Assembly (NCBI RefSeq): GCF_002234675.1
Contig: NC_019877.2
Location: forward strand, 3,255,041 to 3,319,040
DNA length: 64,000 bases
Source of the DNA: Oryzias latipes
Lineage: Eukaryota > Chordata > Actinopteri > Beloniformes > Adrianichthyidae
Direction: 5' to 3'
Shown: positions 36,494 through 55,830 of the stretch, piece after piece
How positions within the stretch are numbered: position 1 is the stretch's first letter
How the letters are laid out: the number at the start of each line of letters is the position of its first letter
Notes under the pieces: model-generated
Told to the model about the DNA's origin: nothing
The model's database searches: none
What the model saw: the letters and a program-made list of their open reading frames with translations, nothing else
Translations under genes and position numbers: made by a program

Positions 36494-36707
36494 CCCTTGT
36501 GCTATCCTAGGCACTTTAACATTGGGAGTTGGGTCATCTAGACCCACTAGACAGTGCGATGAACCTTTTTTCTTCAATGATTTGTGATCTTCACTGGTGT
36601 CCATGGATGACATGAAATCTTTCCACCTTTATCCACCTTTGTCATGGTAGGGAGAACACGTCAATGCAAGGGTGGGGTCATCTGGACCCCATAAAATAGC
36701 ACAAGGG
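36494..36707. mobile_element. piggyBac-type MITE
   Basis: A 214-bp element with terminal inverted repeats CCCTTGTGCTAT (36494-36505) and ATAGCACAAGGG (36696-36707), perfect over 12 bp. TTAA follows on the right (36708-36711); on the left the flank reads TAAT, a worn copy of the TTAA target. Inside there are two facing GGGTCATC..GACCC palindromic phrases. There is no coding capacity, so it would have moved with a transposase supplied from elsewhere. Confidence 0.75.
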
Positions 36708-37311
36708 TTAATCTGTCGCTGTGTTCTTGGTTGTGTGAATTTGTTGATGTGATCACGCCCCAGCGGTGGTTGCTGCAGTCCAGCGTGGCGCCTTTGACCT
36801 CCCGTCCTTCCAGTACTCCCAGTAATCAATGAGACACCGACTCACGCTGACAATCCTGTTTCGTCTTTCGGCATTAAAAAAAAGCAAAATGAAACATTTT
36901 CCCGCTTAGATCTGCAAACAAAGACACAGTTTGGGTGCAGCTTCAATATAAACACGAACCAAAAAGGAAATGTGTAAATGAAGTGTATAAAAAACAATCT
37001 TTTCATAGCAGCCAATCAACATATTTTTTTATTCTTTTTTTTGTAGTTTTATTTGTCTATACAAAAAAAAAGTATCTATTTTTGTATTTGGACATATTTA
37101 GTTATGTTTGTTGAAATAACAGCAACAAAATCTGCATTTAGATCTAAAAAAGTTGCAATTTTTCCAACCTTTCTTTGTTATTGAAAATCTTGAGGATGCT
37201 ATAAGATAAAGACCTAACAAGCTGCATGAAATCATGCCGGAGTTCCCCGCTTTCACAACCTGCCTGAATATTCACATAAAAAGAAAAGTCCGACTCAATG
37301 CTCATTTCGAT

Positions 37312-37317
37312 TTATTG
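37312..37317 (-). promoter_or_regulatory. fam20c: Possible fam20c poly(A) signal
   Basis: TTTATT on the plus strand reads AATAAA on the minus strand, 1.26 kb past the fam20c stop codon. A nearer match lies inside the T run at about 38390-38396. Either could end the transcript. Confidence 0.35.
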
Positions 37318-38579
37318 CACTTTTACCATGATGCAAAGAAATGAAAAAAAATTAAACAAATCAAAATAAAAACACAGAAACAAATGGGTCAAATTAAAAA
37401 AAAAAAAAAGAAGCAGATTGACTTTAGGACATCCATCTGTGGCTCCGCCCATACCTCCACGCACGCAGACAGGACGAGGGAAACTTGGAGACGGGTGGAG
37501 TCAGCACATCCACACATGAGGACCTCTGCATCTTCTCTATTGCTCGTACCCTTATCGGCTAAGAAACCAGACATTCAAGTATTTCTATCATTGCACAGGC
37601 ACTAGATTTTCCTACTGTATATATTAACTTTCAGTCAGTGACAGAGTCGCTGACACCAACAGAAAAGGTATCCGCAGTTGGCGTTGAAGGAAATATACAT
37701 CCTGGAGAAGAATCCTTCCACAACAGCAACATTTGGACATCAAATATATATCACAAATCATCAAAAGTGTCACGTTTGACTTTTTGAAGCATAAAAAAGG
37801 GGCTGGAGACAGCATGAAAGCTGCAAACAGAGGTGGAGAGCCATGGTGGATGGTTGTACACATGCAAGTCTGCCCTCTCCTGGGCAAAATGAGGAAGTGC
37901 GCCTCTGCGATTTGAACAGATTCGTTTGCTGCAGCAGTTTTGGTCAATTTTAGCACTTAATTTCAAACAATAAATATGATTCTTTTTTCTTTAAATAAAT
38001 ACTCTCAAAGACATGTAACAGCTCTGGGGATAAAATGATGACAGGAGTAAGCCTGCACTCCAAATTGGGCATCTCAAGGTTTTCTAGACAGCAGAAACAA
38101 AGTTCTAAAAAGCATTAAAACGCGCTCCTCGTCCCGCTCCTCCGTCCTGAAGGGTTCGTAAGAAAACTTGCATTGGTGAAGAGGGTTAGAAACACAATGT
38201 TTAGCTGCGGAAGAGGGAGGGGACGCTTTTCAAGGCCCTCAGAATTCACTGAATTCAAAAATGGGGGGGGTCCTGAAGCAGACAGGAAGCTGTCTTCTGC
38301 AAGACGAATGTGGTCTGGCTGCTGCAGTGGACAAACGGGGGCGGTGATGCTGTCCTACTCTACATCAGGGTGGGATGTTTTTTCTTTTTTTTTTATTAAG
38401 GAGTCTACGGTGACGTTTTTGTGGCAGGAAGTTCCCGCAGCTTTGCAGCCTCTCAAAGTCCAGCAGGTCCTCCACAGATGCAGAACTCAGTGGAAAAAGT
38501 TCGACAAACGGACCGGATCGGCTCAGAGGAAAGTCAAATCTCCGGGGAGTCCGTCCAATCTGGCCACCAGCGCAGGCAG

Positions 38580-45238
<6,659 letters not shown>

Positions 45239-45331
45239 TCAGAGGGTGCAAACTGCAAAAGGTCTGCAAGGCTTTGCAATTAGCAGAACGAGAAGATTGA
45301 ATCCACAAAGTTATTAAAGTTCAAATCTGAG

Positions 45332-45352
45332 CAGCAGCAGCAGCAGCAGCAG
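45332..45352 (+). repeat. (CAG)7 microsatellite
   Basis: Seven CAG units just upstream of the first recognised fam20c exon (on the minus strand a CTG run in the intron). Confidence 0.85.
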
Positions 45353-46373
45353 TCCAGAAAATGGGTGGTAAAACCCAATTCCTTATTTGTTTGTTAGTGT
45401 GACCCAACACAAATGCTGTGGGTGTTTTGTTGGGAAGCAAAAAGAACTGGAGGATCCAAGGTCATAAAGACTTTTCTCCTGCAGCATCTGCTTCTCTTTT
45501 CAGTCTGCACCTATTTCTGTCCAGCTCTGATCCTTCAGCAAAAGAAAAAAAAGGAACAAAAATGCTTTCCACACACATTCTGCCGTAAAGCTCTTACTGG
45601 AGGGGAAAAGAGGCTCTTAAAGGCTTAAATCTCTGACCTGACGGAACACGGGCCAGGACGGAGCGGGGCGGACACGCAGAAAAAGGTAAAGTCAAAAGGA
45701 AGAGAAGTGAAAAGACCCAAAGAAGGAATAAAAATGCTGTTTGAAAGGCCCACATAAAGAGGAGCAGCCCGTCATCAGCATGCCTTCCAAAGCCATTTTG
45801 CCTTTCCCTGCACACCATCTTCTCTTCGCTCTTTCATTGACAACAGTAAATACTTTTCAGGAAGGCAGCTGAGTGTAATGATTTGGACTGCAGCCTCCCC
45901 CGTTTCTACTCCAGCACGTTGAAGGAGGATGAAAAGAATGGAAACTATCTTGGCAAATTCCGCCTCTTTCTCCCGATTCCCTCTGGATGCCTTTCTCTGT
46001 TTGTTTCTCTCAAAATCCTCTGCTCCGCTGCTCTCCCTCTCTAAGAACTGCTTTCCCCAGATTTGATTCGATTTTTATTTTATTTATTTTTTTATGTTTG
46101 TGCACCCACAGCTTAATACTTTGAATCTGTCTGCATCTCCCTCTTTTTCTGTCTGCGTTGCATCCGTCACTCCCCTCCTCAGCTGGCTGATTGTAGCTCT
46201 GCACTTGGTGGCTGACATGTGCACCAGTCATTAGCTAAGCCAACACAGAGCCCAGAAACTCACCCAGCCACTAAAAACTCCTCAATTTCCTCCTCATTTT
46301 TGTTTTGCTTTCTTTCCCCTCTGCATCCTGTCCTTCTCTGCAAACATGTTTTCTTTTCATGAAGCCCTTAGCA

Positions 46374-46830
46374 CACATATGTCAAACTCAAGGCCCGGGG
46401 GCCAAATGTGGCCCTCCATGTCATTTTATGTGGCCCTCGAGAGCATAAAAGTTTCTGATTTCTTAAAATAAAAAATAAAAATTGATGTGTATTTATATAT
46501 ATATATATATATATATAGGGAGAATCTGCCTTGAAATATCAGATTGGGCAACTATACATTAGGACTTAAACACTGTCCATATAACCTAACCTGACAGAAT
46601 CAAATTTAAAAGGATTTATGACAGAGTAACAAGCAAACATATGTTTTCTATGCAACTGGAATTGTCACTTTCAAAAGTTATAATAAATAAATAAATTAGT
46701 TGTTTAACATTAAGGAGTAGTTACGTGTATGTTTCATTACATTTAGTTACATGTATAAGTTATATCCGGCCCTTTGAGGACAGCTGCTATACTGATGTGG
46801 CCCTCGGTGGAAATGAGTTTGACACCCCTG
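46374..46830. mobile_element. hAT-type non-autonomous transposon with 8-bp target duplication
   Basis: A 457-bp element. The right end read inward is CAGGGGTGTCAAACTCATTT and the left end is CACATATGTCAAACTCAAGG, so the terminal repeat is TGTCAAACTCA plus a worn outer part. It is flanked by perfect CCTTAGCA copies at 46366-46373 and 46831-46838, the 8-bp target duplication expected of hAT. GGCCCTC-type subterminal phrases repeat near both ends. A (TA)n run lies at about 46495-46516. There is no transposase frame. Confidence 0.85.
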
Positions 46831-46838
46831 CCTTAGCA

Positions 46839-48350
46839 GATGCATAGCTGAGTTTGGGCTAAAGACTCACTCCCTTGAAAACGGCATGGTGATGGTGGAC
46901 AAAAAGAAAATTACGTTCAAAATTGTATTTATGACTATTTTTCAGATTATATCTTTTGTTCTTTTGCAGTTTGACTGATTTTGTTTTATTATTTTCCCAA
47001 TAACAACCACTAGAGGGCGTTGTAGGTGGATTTGCTACTGACAGCATTGCAGAAGAAAAAGAAGAAGTGCCGTCTAAAACCAACATGGTTCTCCATCGGA
47101 TCGGATCATTCTCCTGATCTTTATTATTTTTTTAAATTATTTTTGTTTTTATGTTTTCCTTCCTCTGACTAAAGCGGGACAGCAAGTCGTCAAACTGGGT
47201 CACAAAGAGACTGAAGTAGCGCTGAAAGAACCGTCATTCAACTCCTGGATGATCCGATGAACCCAGACATGGAGACCTTTTTTTTTTTTTTTACATCTGT
47301 TTTAAATAAATAAACCTGATTTCTGAATGTATTCCGTGTCTTCAGAAGCATCGCACTTTTCTCCCTAAAGTGCGACTAAAGCTACGTTCACACTGGCCGC
47401 ATTGACTGGCGTTCAAACGGAACCTTTGACCGCTAAATCATTTTAAAAAAAAACTGAAATTTGAATTATAGGTGGCAGACAACTGGCAGAATGCATGTCC
47501 ATGAAACCACGTAGATCAAGTCCAGTTCAACTTATAGGTGTTTTTTCCCCCTTTTTATTAGGCCTGCACGTCAAATCCCAAATTTGTTGTTTTTGCGACA
47601 TCAAGCGCTGAAATTTGCATTTCGCAAAAGTTGGTGGAAATTGTAAAAAAAAATGGCTACCTTAAATGTGCTAAAACAATATAATGGCAGCTTAAAGTAT
47701 TCAACGTATCAAATAAATCCCTTTATGCATTTGACAAATCAGATTGGACGGACTTATAGTCAGAAAAATATGGAGTGATGTTTATGCCACTACATTGCAC
47801 ACACAACATTCTAAGTTGCAAATGAAAATATTAAATATTTGCTTTAAAAAACTTTTTGTTTTATTTTTGCTTTCAATTTTTTTTTTGCATTAAAAAATAT
47901 TTTTGTGTTTGCAACACAATGTTTTCACATGCATTGTGTCTCATTTCTCCTTTTTCCTATCTTTGATTTTGTTCTCATAAGTTTCAGTTTACCGTGACAT
48001 AGCTGCGATCAAACTGCTGCTGATTGGTCTAGATTCTAACCAATCAGGTGTCTCTGTCTCGTAATGCCGGAGCTTGGAGGCAGACATGGACTTTGGATTT
48101 TGTTTCGGTTCTGTTCTAACGGGATTCTGCCGTCTTCAAGCATTCTGGCTGGTTCGGCCTCTGAATCTCGTTAGCAGACACCATGTTAGATAAATATGGT
48201 GATTAAATTGGTTAGAATAAAAAAAAAACATTTAAAAAGCAAATTAAAAAAAAATTGAACGCAAAGAAAAAGTATTTGAAAACAAATATTTGACATTTTT
48301 ATTTGCAACTTGGAAAGTTTTGTGAGCAACGTGGTGGCATAAATATCACT
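46839..48350. other. Non-coding DNA upstream of the visible fam20c exons
   Basis: No exon is recognised. A TACGTTCACACTGGCCGCA phrase at about 47382-47400 resembles ends of other fish MITEs, but no partner end was found. The rest is AT-rich. Confidence 0.45.
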
Positions 48351-48364
48351 CCATGGAAAAATAG

Positions 48365-48790
48365 TCTCTTTCTTTATTGAAATCATTGTGAATCAGGAGC
48401 AGATGAAAAAAATGTTGTTTGAAAAAGATTGCATTTGTGACGTAGAAAATACTTTTGTCGCTTGTAGACGACTGGATCCATGCACGTCTTTATTTTCCTC
48501 GTCTGAGCTGGGATCTGGCTCCAAACTGCATCGCCAAAGTCAGGCTGGGGGTGTGAGGGGCTGTAAGCTAGTGGGACATAGTGTAAACAGAGAGCAACTG
48601 GAAGGGGGTCGGGGTTGCCAACAGCTCCGCCCACAACTCAGAGGTGAATTTCTAATAAACGCCTTCCGCTTTGCAGAAACTATGTTCTAGAACACGACAA
48701 GTTTGGGATTTTAGCTAAAGACGGCATCGTTGTAATTAGAAGACCACTGAGAACACAACAGATTAAAAGATGATCGGGGTGGGACTATAA
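48365..48790 (+). repeat. Dispersed repeat family A, copy 3
   Basis: TTGTGAATCAGGAGCAGATG, AAAAAGATTGCATTTGTGACG, CAGCTCCGCCCACAACTCAG, GGTGAATTTCTAATAAACGC, TTTGCAGAAACTATGTTCTA and GATGATCGGGGTGGGAC occur in the family order. It is the longest of the plus-strand copies. Confidence 0.6.
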
Positions 48791-49404
48791 GTCAGCAGAA
48801 AAGTTATTTCTATTTAGCTGTGGTGTTTTCTGCTGTGGGCACCAACGGCATTTATCTCAAGCAGCATGCTTTTCCTTTTCCATTTCTCAGCCGGACTTCC
48901 TTCAGCCTCCCCCCATCTCCCCAGACTCAGCCAGGACCCACCATTAAAGGCCAAAAGCAGTCTGACTGTTGATTGTATTGCTGTCCTCCTATAGACAGCT
49001 TAGCTTCAGGGACACAGCAGGCGAGGAGACGTGATACCGACTTTGAAAGAAGAGGAAAGTGTCTATTTACACCCAAGCTGCCAAGCCCGACCACAGGACA
49101 ATATCATTTCTTTAGGCTGGGGCTGTTTTACCTGCTGTGCAAAGTTTAGCTCATTTCCTGGGAAATGACAGGAAATTGATTTGGAATGAATGCAAAATGT
49201 CAAACATAAGATGAATATGACTTGATGGAAAAGAATAAAGAATGGAAAACTAGAAAAATATATGCCTGGTCTGTCTTTATTCCAGCCGTTCTTCATGAAA
49301 AGGGATAAACAAAAACAAAATAAGCAAAGTCTAATTTTGGATCATCCCCCTTCATTGTAATTAAGTAAACAGCAAATTGGGATTCTGAAACTGACTGTAC
49401 GGTT

Positions 49405-49615
49405 AAAGTTCCACTCCGATCATCTTTTGATGGACATTGGAGCAGAGCAACCCCACCCCACTTCCCCTCCCTTGTGCTGACAGCTCTCTGTTTAGGAGGA
49501 GCAGGGAGCTTGTGGCCCACCCAGCGCATTTTCTACGCTTTTTCAAACTAGTAAGAAGTGCAATTTTAAGCTTTATTTTCTTTCATCACTGGGAAAATGC
49601 CAGAAGAACATGTTA
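49405..49615 (-). repeat. Dispersed repeat family A, inverted partial copy
   Basis: It begins with AAAGTTCCACTCCGATCATC, the reverse complement of the family's 3' end, then GCTTGTGGCCCACCCAGCGC and AATGCCAGAAGAACATG, which match 58905-59065. The central GGTGAATTTC block is absent. It lies about 0.6 kb from, and opposite to, copy 3. Confidence 0.5.
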
Positions 49616-50835
49616 AAAAATAAGAAATCACCTTTTTCATGGGAGTGGGTGTTCAACAGAATCGTCTACTAGAGTGTTTCTGACTCACATCAGTGGACGT
49701 TCTCTTGATTCGGTTTATAAACTTGTTTTGATGAAGTGCACATTTATAAAGCACTTCCTTCTGATTTTATAGACCAATAAGAAACTAAAATGTGGCCACC
49801 GATTCTAAGATTTGACACTAACTTCATCTTTTCTCTTTAGAAGATACTTAACATTTAGTTTTTTAAACATTTTGCTGCTCTGTTTGATCTTTAGTCTTAG
49901 AATATTAGCAAAATACCATGTTATAATAGTCTAAACTTTTTTATTTATTAATTACGTAACAAAAAAGCCTTTAAACAAATTTAAGCATTATGAAAAAAAT
50001 TCAATGAATTACTTCAGCTCAATGTTTCTATGGCAACTGGGCAACAATTTGTTGACAAATTCGCTTTTAAAAATCAAAAATCCCTAAAATGTGTAGACAA
50101 ATCTTTACCATCCTTTGTACACAGCAAAAACAGAAATATGTAAAAAGCTTTTACCCCTTTGGGAGAATTTATTTAAATCAAGATTAGAAAATGCGGTACA
50201 ATAAATAGTCTTTCCAAGAATTCTTATTTTAAGAAAAAAAAATCTTAGTTTTCCCAAACTTTTTATTTTCAATAACACATGTTTTGATAGGATTATTTAA
50301 AAAATATGTATTTTTTCCTGAAACTTTTAGCTCAAACAAATTTTATTTTGATGGAAAAAAAGCAAGACTCGCATCTATAAATTAATTTTAAGATGTCTAA
50401 AGTGCCGGTGTTGCTAAGTAGAAATACCAGTTGCTAAGGAAAACACCAATATTTACTTTAGGGTACAGACACATACGTTGCTATATATTTTAATCAGCTC
50501 TATATATGAAAAAAAAGTATGGTTGCTATGGATTCAACACCTCCACAGAGGAAGATTTTAAATTAAAAAGTGATAATTTTCCTTTAATAAACTTTGCTTA
50601 ATCTGCCTCTTATGGCTACATGAACAGAAAGCACTTTAAAAATGGGGGGAAACAAGAAAATTTCCAAAGAAGAACAAGTAATCCATGTTTTAAAACTCCT
50701 TCTAGGTTTTTTTGGGTTTTTTTTAGTACTTCAGGACCTTGCTGACCATACAGAGGCGTAGTCATGGAGATTTCTTGGAGGATAAGAGTAAGCAAACATT
50801 CTAGTGCAATGATTCATGGTCACTCAGTTTTAAGC
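49616..50835. other. AT-rich non-coding DNA
   Basis: Nothing supportable beyond A/T-rich simple sequence and short chance frames. Confidence 0.5.
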
Positions 50836-51175
50836 CCTGAAGAATACTTCACACCGTCCTACCACATTGCTCCGGCCGTATAGGGGGAGCATTATAGACG
50901 GAGCAGACTGCAGTAAGCCCTTTTATGCACCACAAACCCCGTCAATGATATGTGCTAAGTGCACACGCTCCCCGCCACTGCTTCTCTATCAGAATGTAAA
51001 GGATAATAGGGGCGAGCATCCGTGTGTGTTCGGCTTGGACACACATTTCTTGGCCTGAATGCGCCTTTCCTCCCTGACTGCCAGCCAGGAAGCAGGAAGG
51101 CTGGATAATTACTGCCATCTATGGCCAATTCAAATGTCAATAAAGTTATTTAGAGCACGGCATCACGCCCTCTGA
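50836..51175. promoter_or_regulatory. Complex block, possible conserved non-coding element
   Basis: A sharp change to balanced, non-repetitive DNA, ending in GGATAATTACTGCCATCTAT and AATGTCAATAAAGTTATTT, which look like homeodomain and Hox/Pbx-type sites. No splice-consistent coding frame. Inference from composition only. Confidence 0.3.
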
Positions 51176-51471
51176 CTTGGAAAAGACTCGGAAGAGAGGT
51201 ATGGGAAGAATTAACTGTCACGAAAGCTTGTGAAACGGGCAGATAGAGGACAAAGTGGCAAACACACAGTGCTTCTTCACGAAGCAAGTTTGCAGCATTT
51301 GGGGTAAAAAGCAAAGGAAACGTACATAAATTTATGACCACATCAAAAAAAAGAAAAAAAAGGCCATAAATGTTTGAGCACGGTGTGAGGGAAAACACAG
51401 GGGGAGGGAGCAGCTCGTCCCCTTCACCCGCCGCCGCTCCTGGCTTCACCCTTAAAATATTTACCAATCCA

Positions 51472-51490
51472 GGGGGGGGGGGGGGGGGGG
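51472..51490 (+). repeat. G19 homopolymer
   Basis: Nineteen consecutive G bases. Such runs form G-quadruplexes and are prone to length errors in sequencing. Confidence 0.85.
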
Positions 51491-52474
51491 TTATGTTGCA
51501 AAATTGAAAAATATTATGTAGAAAAAAAGAAAGAAGAAAAAAAGCTGCCAGATGTGCTGTTCCTCCTCATGAAGGAACATTTTAGCAACAACAACAACCT
51601 TCATCATCAGAGGCAGGTGGGCTGAGCATGCTCAGTGCGGCCCTGCTGTTTACAGTGGGTGGTTCGACACCCCCAGCAAACACAGAGGCAACAGAAGGGC
51701 AGAGGTGAATGTGCACAAATCCAACAGAGCCGAGGAGGGGGTGGACCCAAGCAGAAGACAACTTTTCTGCTTAAAAATGCACACACGGTCTGTTTTTTGA
51801 CATAAGTCAATGGCCTGTTTTCCCCCGGACGTCCTCCGCCTGGTAAACACCCGTGGCTTTCAAACTCCCTGACCCAGTTTGCAGCACGAGCTTGGAGCCG
51901 CACACTTTAGTATCTCTAAATTTTAATGAGAGAACTCGTTTTGGGAACAAAAACGTCTTTTTCCAGAAAACTTAGCGGTAGCTTTAAGCTATTGTTTGCA
52001 CGCACAAATCAAGTCCCACAGTTATATGTAGAACTTGAAAATTATCCCTGTTAAATCAAATTATGATGCTCAAACTTCAAGCAATGAAAAACATTAAAGC
52101 AATGTGGTCAGTACCCGCCCCTTTTTGACCCGCCCTCACTGGTTAAACGCCTTCACGTTACTATTAAAAGTCAATACAGAGGTCCGCCAAACACATTGTT
52201 CATCAACTTTGTCCCAGATGATGAAAATAAGGAAACAACAACAACTTTAACAAATGATATTCAGAAAAAGTTCGAAAAAAGACTGAGTCTCTACAGCCTG
52301 GAAGGTAAAAACAAAAAGTCTTTAAAGAATCCAAAACCAAAGTTTTGGATTTATTTCAGTGTAACGGTTGCAGTTATGGAATAATCTAGAAAGAGAAATG
52401 AAAGAATCAAGAACATTAATTATTTTTGAAATCTAATGTACTAATTAGGAATGAAATTTAAGATCAAACTAATG

Positions 52475-52680
52475 TTGGGCTGCCACAGCAAATAACCTTT
52501 CACTGATTCACACAGAGATTCTTATGCTGGATGTCCTTCCTGACACAACCCTGTATCTCATCCGGGCTGGGGACTGGCGCAGGGAGACCCAGACTAAACC
52601 CCCCCTGGAAATGGGACTCTGGTTTCCCCATACGCCAGTCCTACATACAGCCAACTGAGCCATCCAGCTGCTTGAGATTA
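52475..52680 (-). mobile_element. tRNA-derived SINE
   Basis: On the minus strand the head reads GCAGCTGGATGGCTCAGTTG (A box TGGCTCAGTTGG), followed by a worn B-box region (GGAAACCAGAGTCCC), and then a tail GTCAGGAAGGACATCCAGCA and CTGTGGCAGCCC that is common to several fish SINE/LINE pairs. The exact 3' end and target duplication were not resolved. Confidence 0.7.
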
Positions 52681-52847
52681 AACTAATGATCTGTGTGAAC
52701 TGAGACGGCATTTGTGTAATAGTTGAGTTGATTATGTAAATTTAGACTGAAATACTTCAAAAAAAACAAAAAACTACGTACACATGGGGCATGTGATACA
52801 CTTCAGGAACATGCTAAACGTGGATTCTTGGATGCAAGTAGCCCATG

Positions 52848-53335
52848 GTGTTCACACTGGACAAGCAAGGAGGGGCTTCCTCTTCTTTATATTATGTTTC
52901 TACTGTTTACTAGCTCATGTCCACCACCTACAGTTGGAAGAGGCTTGGTGTGAAATGTCAAAGTGTGTAAATCTGGTGAATCTTGCTCCAGGTTTTTTCT
53001 TTCACAGCTCTATATCGACATATAAAAGACTCAATGTTATATAATTACAGCCAGAAACAAACTCCAATTATTAATTTGTCCTCCACAATCCATTTTTAAA
53101 CGGTTGGCACGTATGTGAATTTAAATGGGGGTGCCGTCCACACATCACTGCCAAATCTCTGATTGGTCAAAGTTCGAGCCCGTTCAATTTTCTACGCACA
53201 TTCAATGCCATTGTGTGCGCAGAGCCCAAAAACAGTCGAAGATACTTGCGCAGCTTTGCACGAACGCCAGAGTTTTGAATGCAGAAGCCCAAAACTTGCA
53301 TTTAAGTACATTTACATAGACTTTTAGTGTGAGCA
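52848..53335. mobile_element. Possible MITE with short inverted ends
   Basis: The left end GTGTTCACACTGGAC and the right end, read inward, GTGCTCACACTAAAAG form imperfect inverted repeats about 490 bp apart. The right half is rich in GCGCAGA/TTGCACGAACGCC phrases unlike its surroundings. No target duplication was confirmed. Confidence 0.35.
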
Positions 53336-54399
53336 CAGCTAAAGAATGAAAGCGATATTGAAAAGCGGGCAGATTTAACAAGATTCGTTCTTCTTTCTGC
53401 TCCTTTTCATGCTTTTACTTTTAGTGACATACAGTCTGGGTTTTTTTTGTTGCTTTTTTTTAAAATCATGAATAAAATAAGTAAAATTGAACTAAATTCC
53501 TACTTAAGTGGAGATTCAGCCCCTAAACATAACTCTTTTTTTTATGTCAGTTACATTTTGCAAAGGCTGATATTATTCCCACAAATTTACCCACATTATA
53601 ACCCAGCACAAAAACTGATGGAAAATCATGTAAAACGTGTAGCCAAGATGCACATTGCTGTATTGCCTGCACGTATTTGCAGTGCGACCGAGGCTAAATG
53701 TTGTGAATGGTCGCACGTATTGACCAATCCCTATCCCTAACCCTTCCTCTGGGTCTGTGCAGCCACACACATTTAGAAAACGTGTTCTAATTTAGTGCTA
53801 ACGCCTCAAACTTTACTATATTACAACAGCAGGGAAGCATAAAACTCATGTTTTAAGGAGAAAAAGACGGAATTTGCGGGGAAAAAATTGTTTTCTTCTC
53901 TGTGCTTTATTTGCTTTGTCATTTTTGTTCACCGTCCAAACGTCTTCAAACACTCTTTCATCTGCAGCTGCTGCCTAAAACAACATCAAAATGTTTCGTT
54001 TCAACTTCCTGATTGGGTACGGCACAGAGAGAATATTTTACTCGCTGTCGTCAAACTGCCCATCGATCACAGCGAGCCTTTGGGTATGTACGCCGGCCCA
54101 AGTGCAGCAGGAAGAAAAAGATATGCTCTGAAATCTGAAAGGACAAGGGCATCCTCCTGCCCCGGCGGGTTCCCACCAAAGGGCTGACTCCACACACTTG
54201 TCACACACCATCCATCAAAGCGCCGCAGCTGGTGAAGTGAGTACATGAATCCACACAGCCGTGCCTCCACATTTCTGCAGACACAGAAACAAGCCGTGCT
54301 GTGTGCGTACAAAGTCAGTACAGAAGAGTTCTTCTAAATCTCAAGAGGGAGATGTTGAGCTGCTGGGTGGCAGGTATAGGCTTTATAGGTCAATAAAGA

Positions 54400-54840
54400 A
54401 AATAAACGTCACAGCCACATGGAGATGAGAGGAGGCGGCAAGGCTGGTTTATCTCAGGCATAACACGTGGGGAGGCTGACCTTTCAAGCTCTGACATTTG
54501 ATAAATTGAGAAAAAAAGCGTCTCATGAGCGTAACAGACAGGCGTACCTGCGTGTTTGCATCTGGCAATAAGTGTTACGGTTTACTGGCCTCTGCCGCTG
54601 CGGCCGCACGCTGTAATCTCATGTCTGCAGTGAGGATTTGGCACACAAACGCGAGGCTGTGACAGGTTATTTTGTATGAGTGAGCACTGTGTAGGTGGAA
54701 CACAAGGCTGACATTTTGTGAATGTGATGAAAGGATGCGCAGACAGAGGGGCAAAGATAGAGAGCCAGAAGGAAGGCAGGAAAGTTTCATGCTCCATGTC
54801 AACACCCAACCAAGCATTTGATCTGTTTCTTTGCGTTTAT
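54400..54840. promoter_or_regulatory. Complex block, possible conserved non-coding element
   Basis: Balanced and non-repetitive DNA with GGTCAATAAAGAAAATAAAC, TAACACGTGG (E-box CACGTG) and TGACCTTTCAAGC (nuclear-receptor or SOX-like) phrases. No coding pattern. Inference from composition. Confidence 0.28.
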
Positions 54841-55139
54841 TCATCGTCACAGTCATTCAGCAAAAACTCCTTACACTAAAAAAAAAAAAGACCCGAAACA
54901 CCCTTCTAAATGCAATAACAGTCACTCACAAACTAGTTTATAGCTCTATAAAGAAAGATGGTTTAGATGTAATGAATGAGGCGGGAAAATGAAACAACAA
55001 TTAAAGCCTTGAGTGGCGTTGCATGGCCCGGCACTACCCGTCCTCGCCCTCGCCAACCCCCTTTGACCCGCCATAACTGGGTGAGCTGCTGCTACATGCT
55101 CCTCACTCTCCCCCTCTGTCAGAGTTGCATGTGACAAAA

Positions 55140-55830
55140 TCTTTTTTTTTTTGAAACACTCTTTTTTTCAAAATGCTGGCTTTTCTGTTGGTTTTATCTC
55201 CATAGCAACCATTTTATTTTTTGGTCGCCTAGGGGTGACGAACAAGTCTATGTAATCTTTACAAGAATCTGTAAAAGTAAACTTTTGGATTTCCTTGGCA
55301 ACAGAGGTTTTTTTTTGTGCTAACCATGCCCACATTCCTAATATGATCCCATCCTATATGTTATATTGTTTCTCTCAGCTTGAGTCAAGGACTCATGTCA
55401 GAAATGTTCACAATATTCCAGTAAAAATCGTCCGAACAACAGCGTAACACTACTTTCGTGAGCTTGCTGCGCTAACAACGATCAAATTCTACAAACTTTT
55501 GAAACCAAAATCTTTTCCCAAGTATCTTCACAATGTTAGGGTCAAAATCACTAGGGACAGTTTAAATTTGTAGAAGGTGCTAACTGTTAATTCTTTTTGA
55601 AAAATTCAAGAAGAAGCCATATTCCTGAGGTCAAAGGTCAACAAAACTTCAGTTGGGATTTTAGACTTAAGCTGGTGGCACGCGTGTAAAATTATCTTCT
55701 TTCATATTGTGCAAAAATCACCATATTTCACATTTTGCCACAAAATGGTTGCCAAGTCGTAGGTCTTTTGGCCATCCCATAATGATCAATCAAATCTAAC
55801 ATTGGATATCTCTGACGTGTGTTTTCGTGT
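55140..55830 (-). repeat. Dispersed repeat family B, copy 3 (inverted)
   Basis: CTCCATAGCAACCATTTTAT, TTTTTGGTCGCCTAGGGGTG, CCTTGGCAACAGAGG and ACCATGCCCACATTCCTAAT are the reverse complement of copy 1. The unit goes on past the part seen in copy 1, to about 55830, so this may be the fullest copy. Confidence 0.5.
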
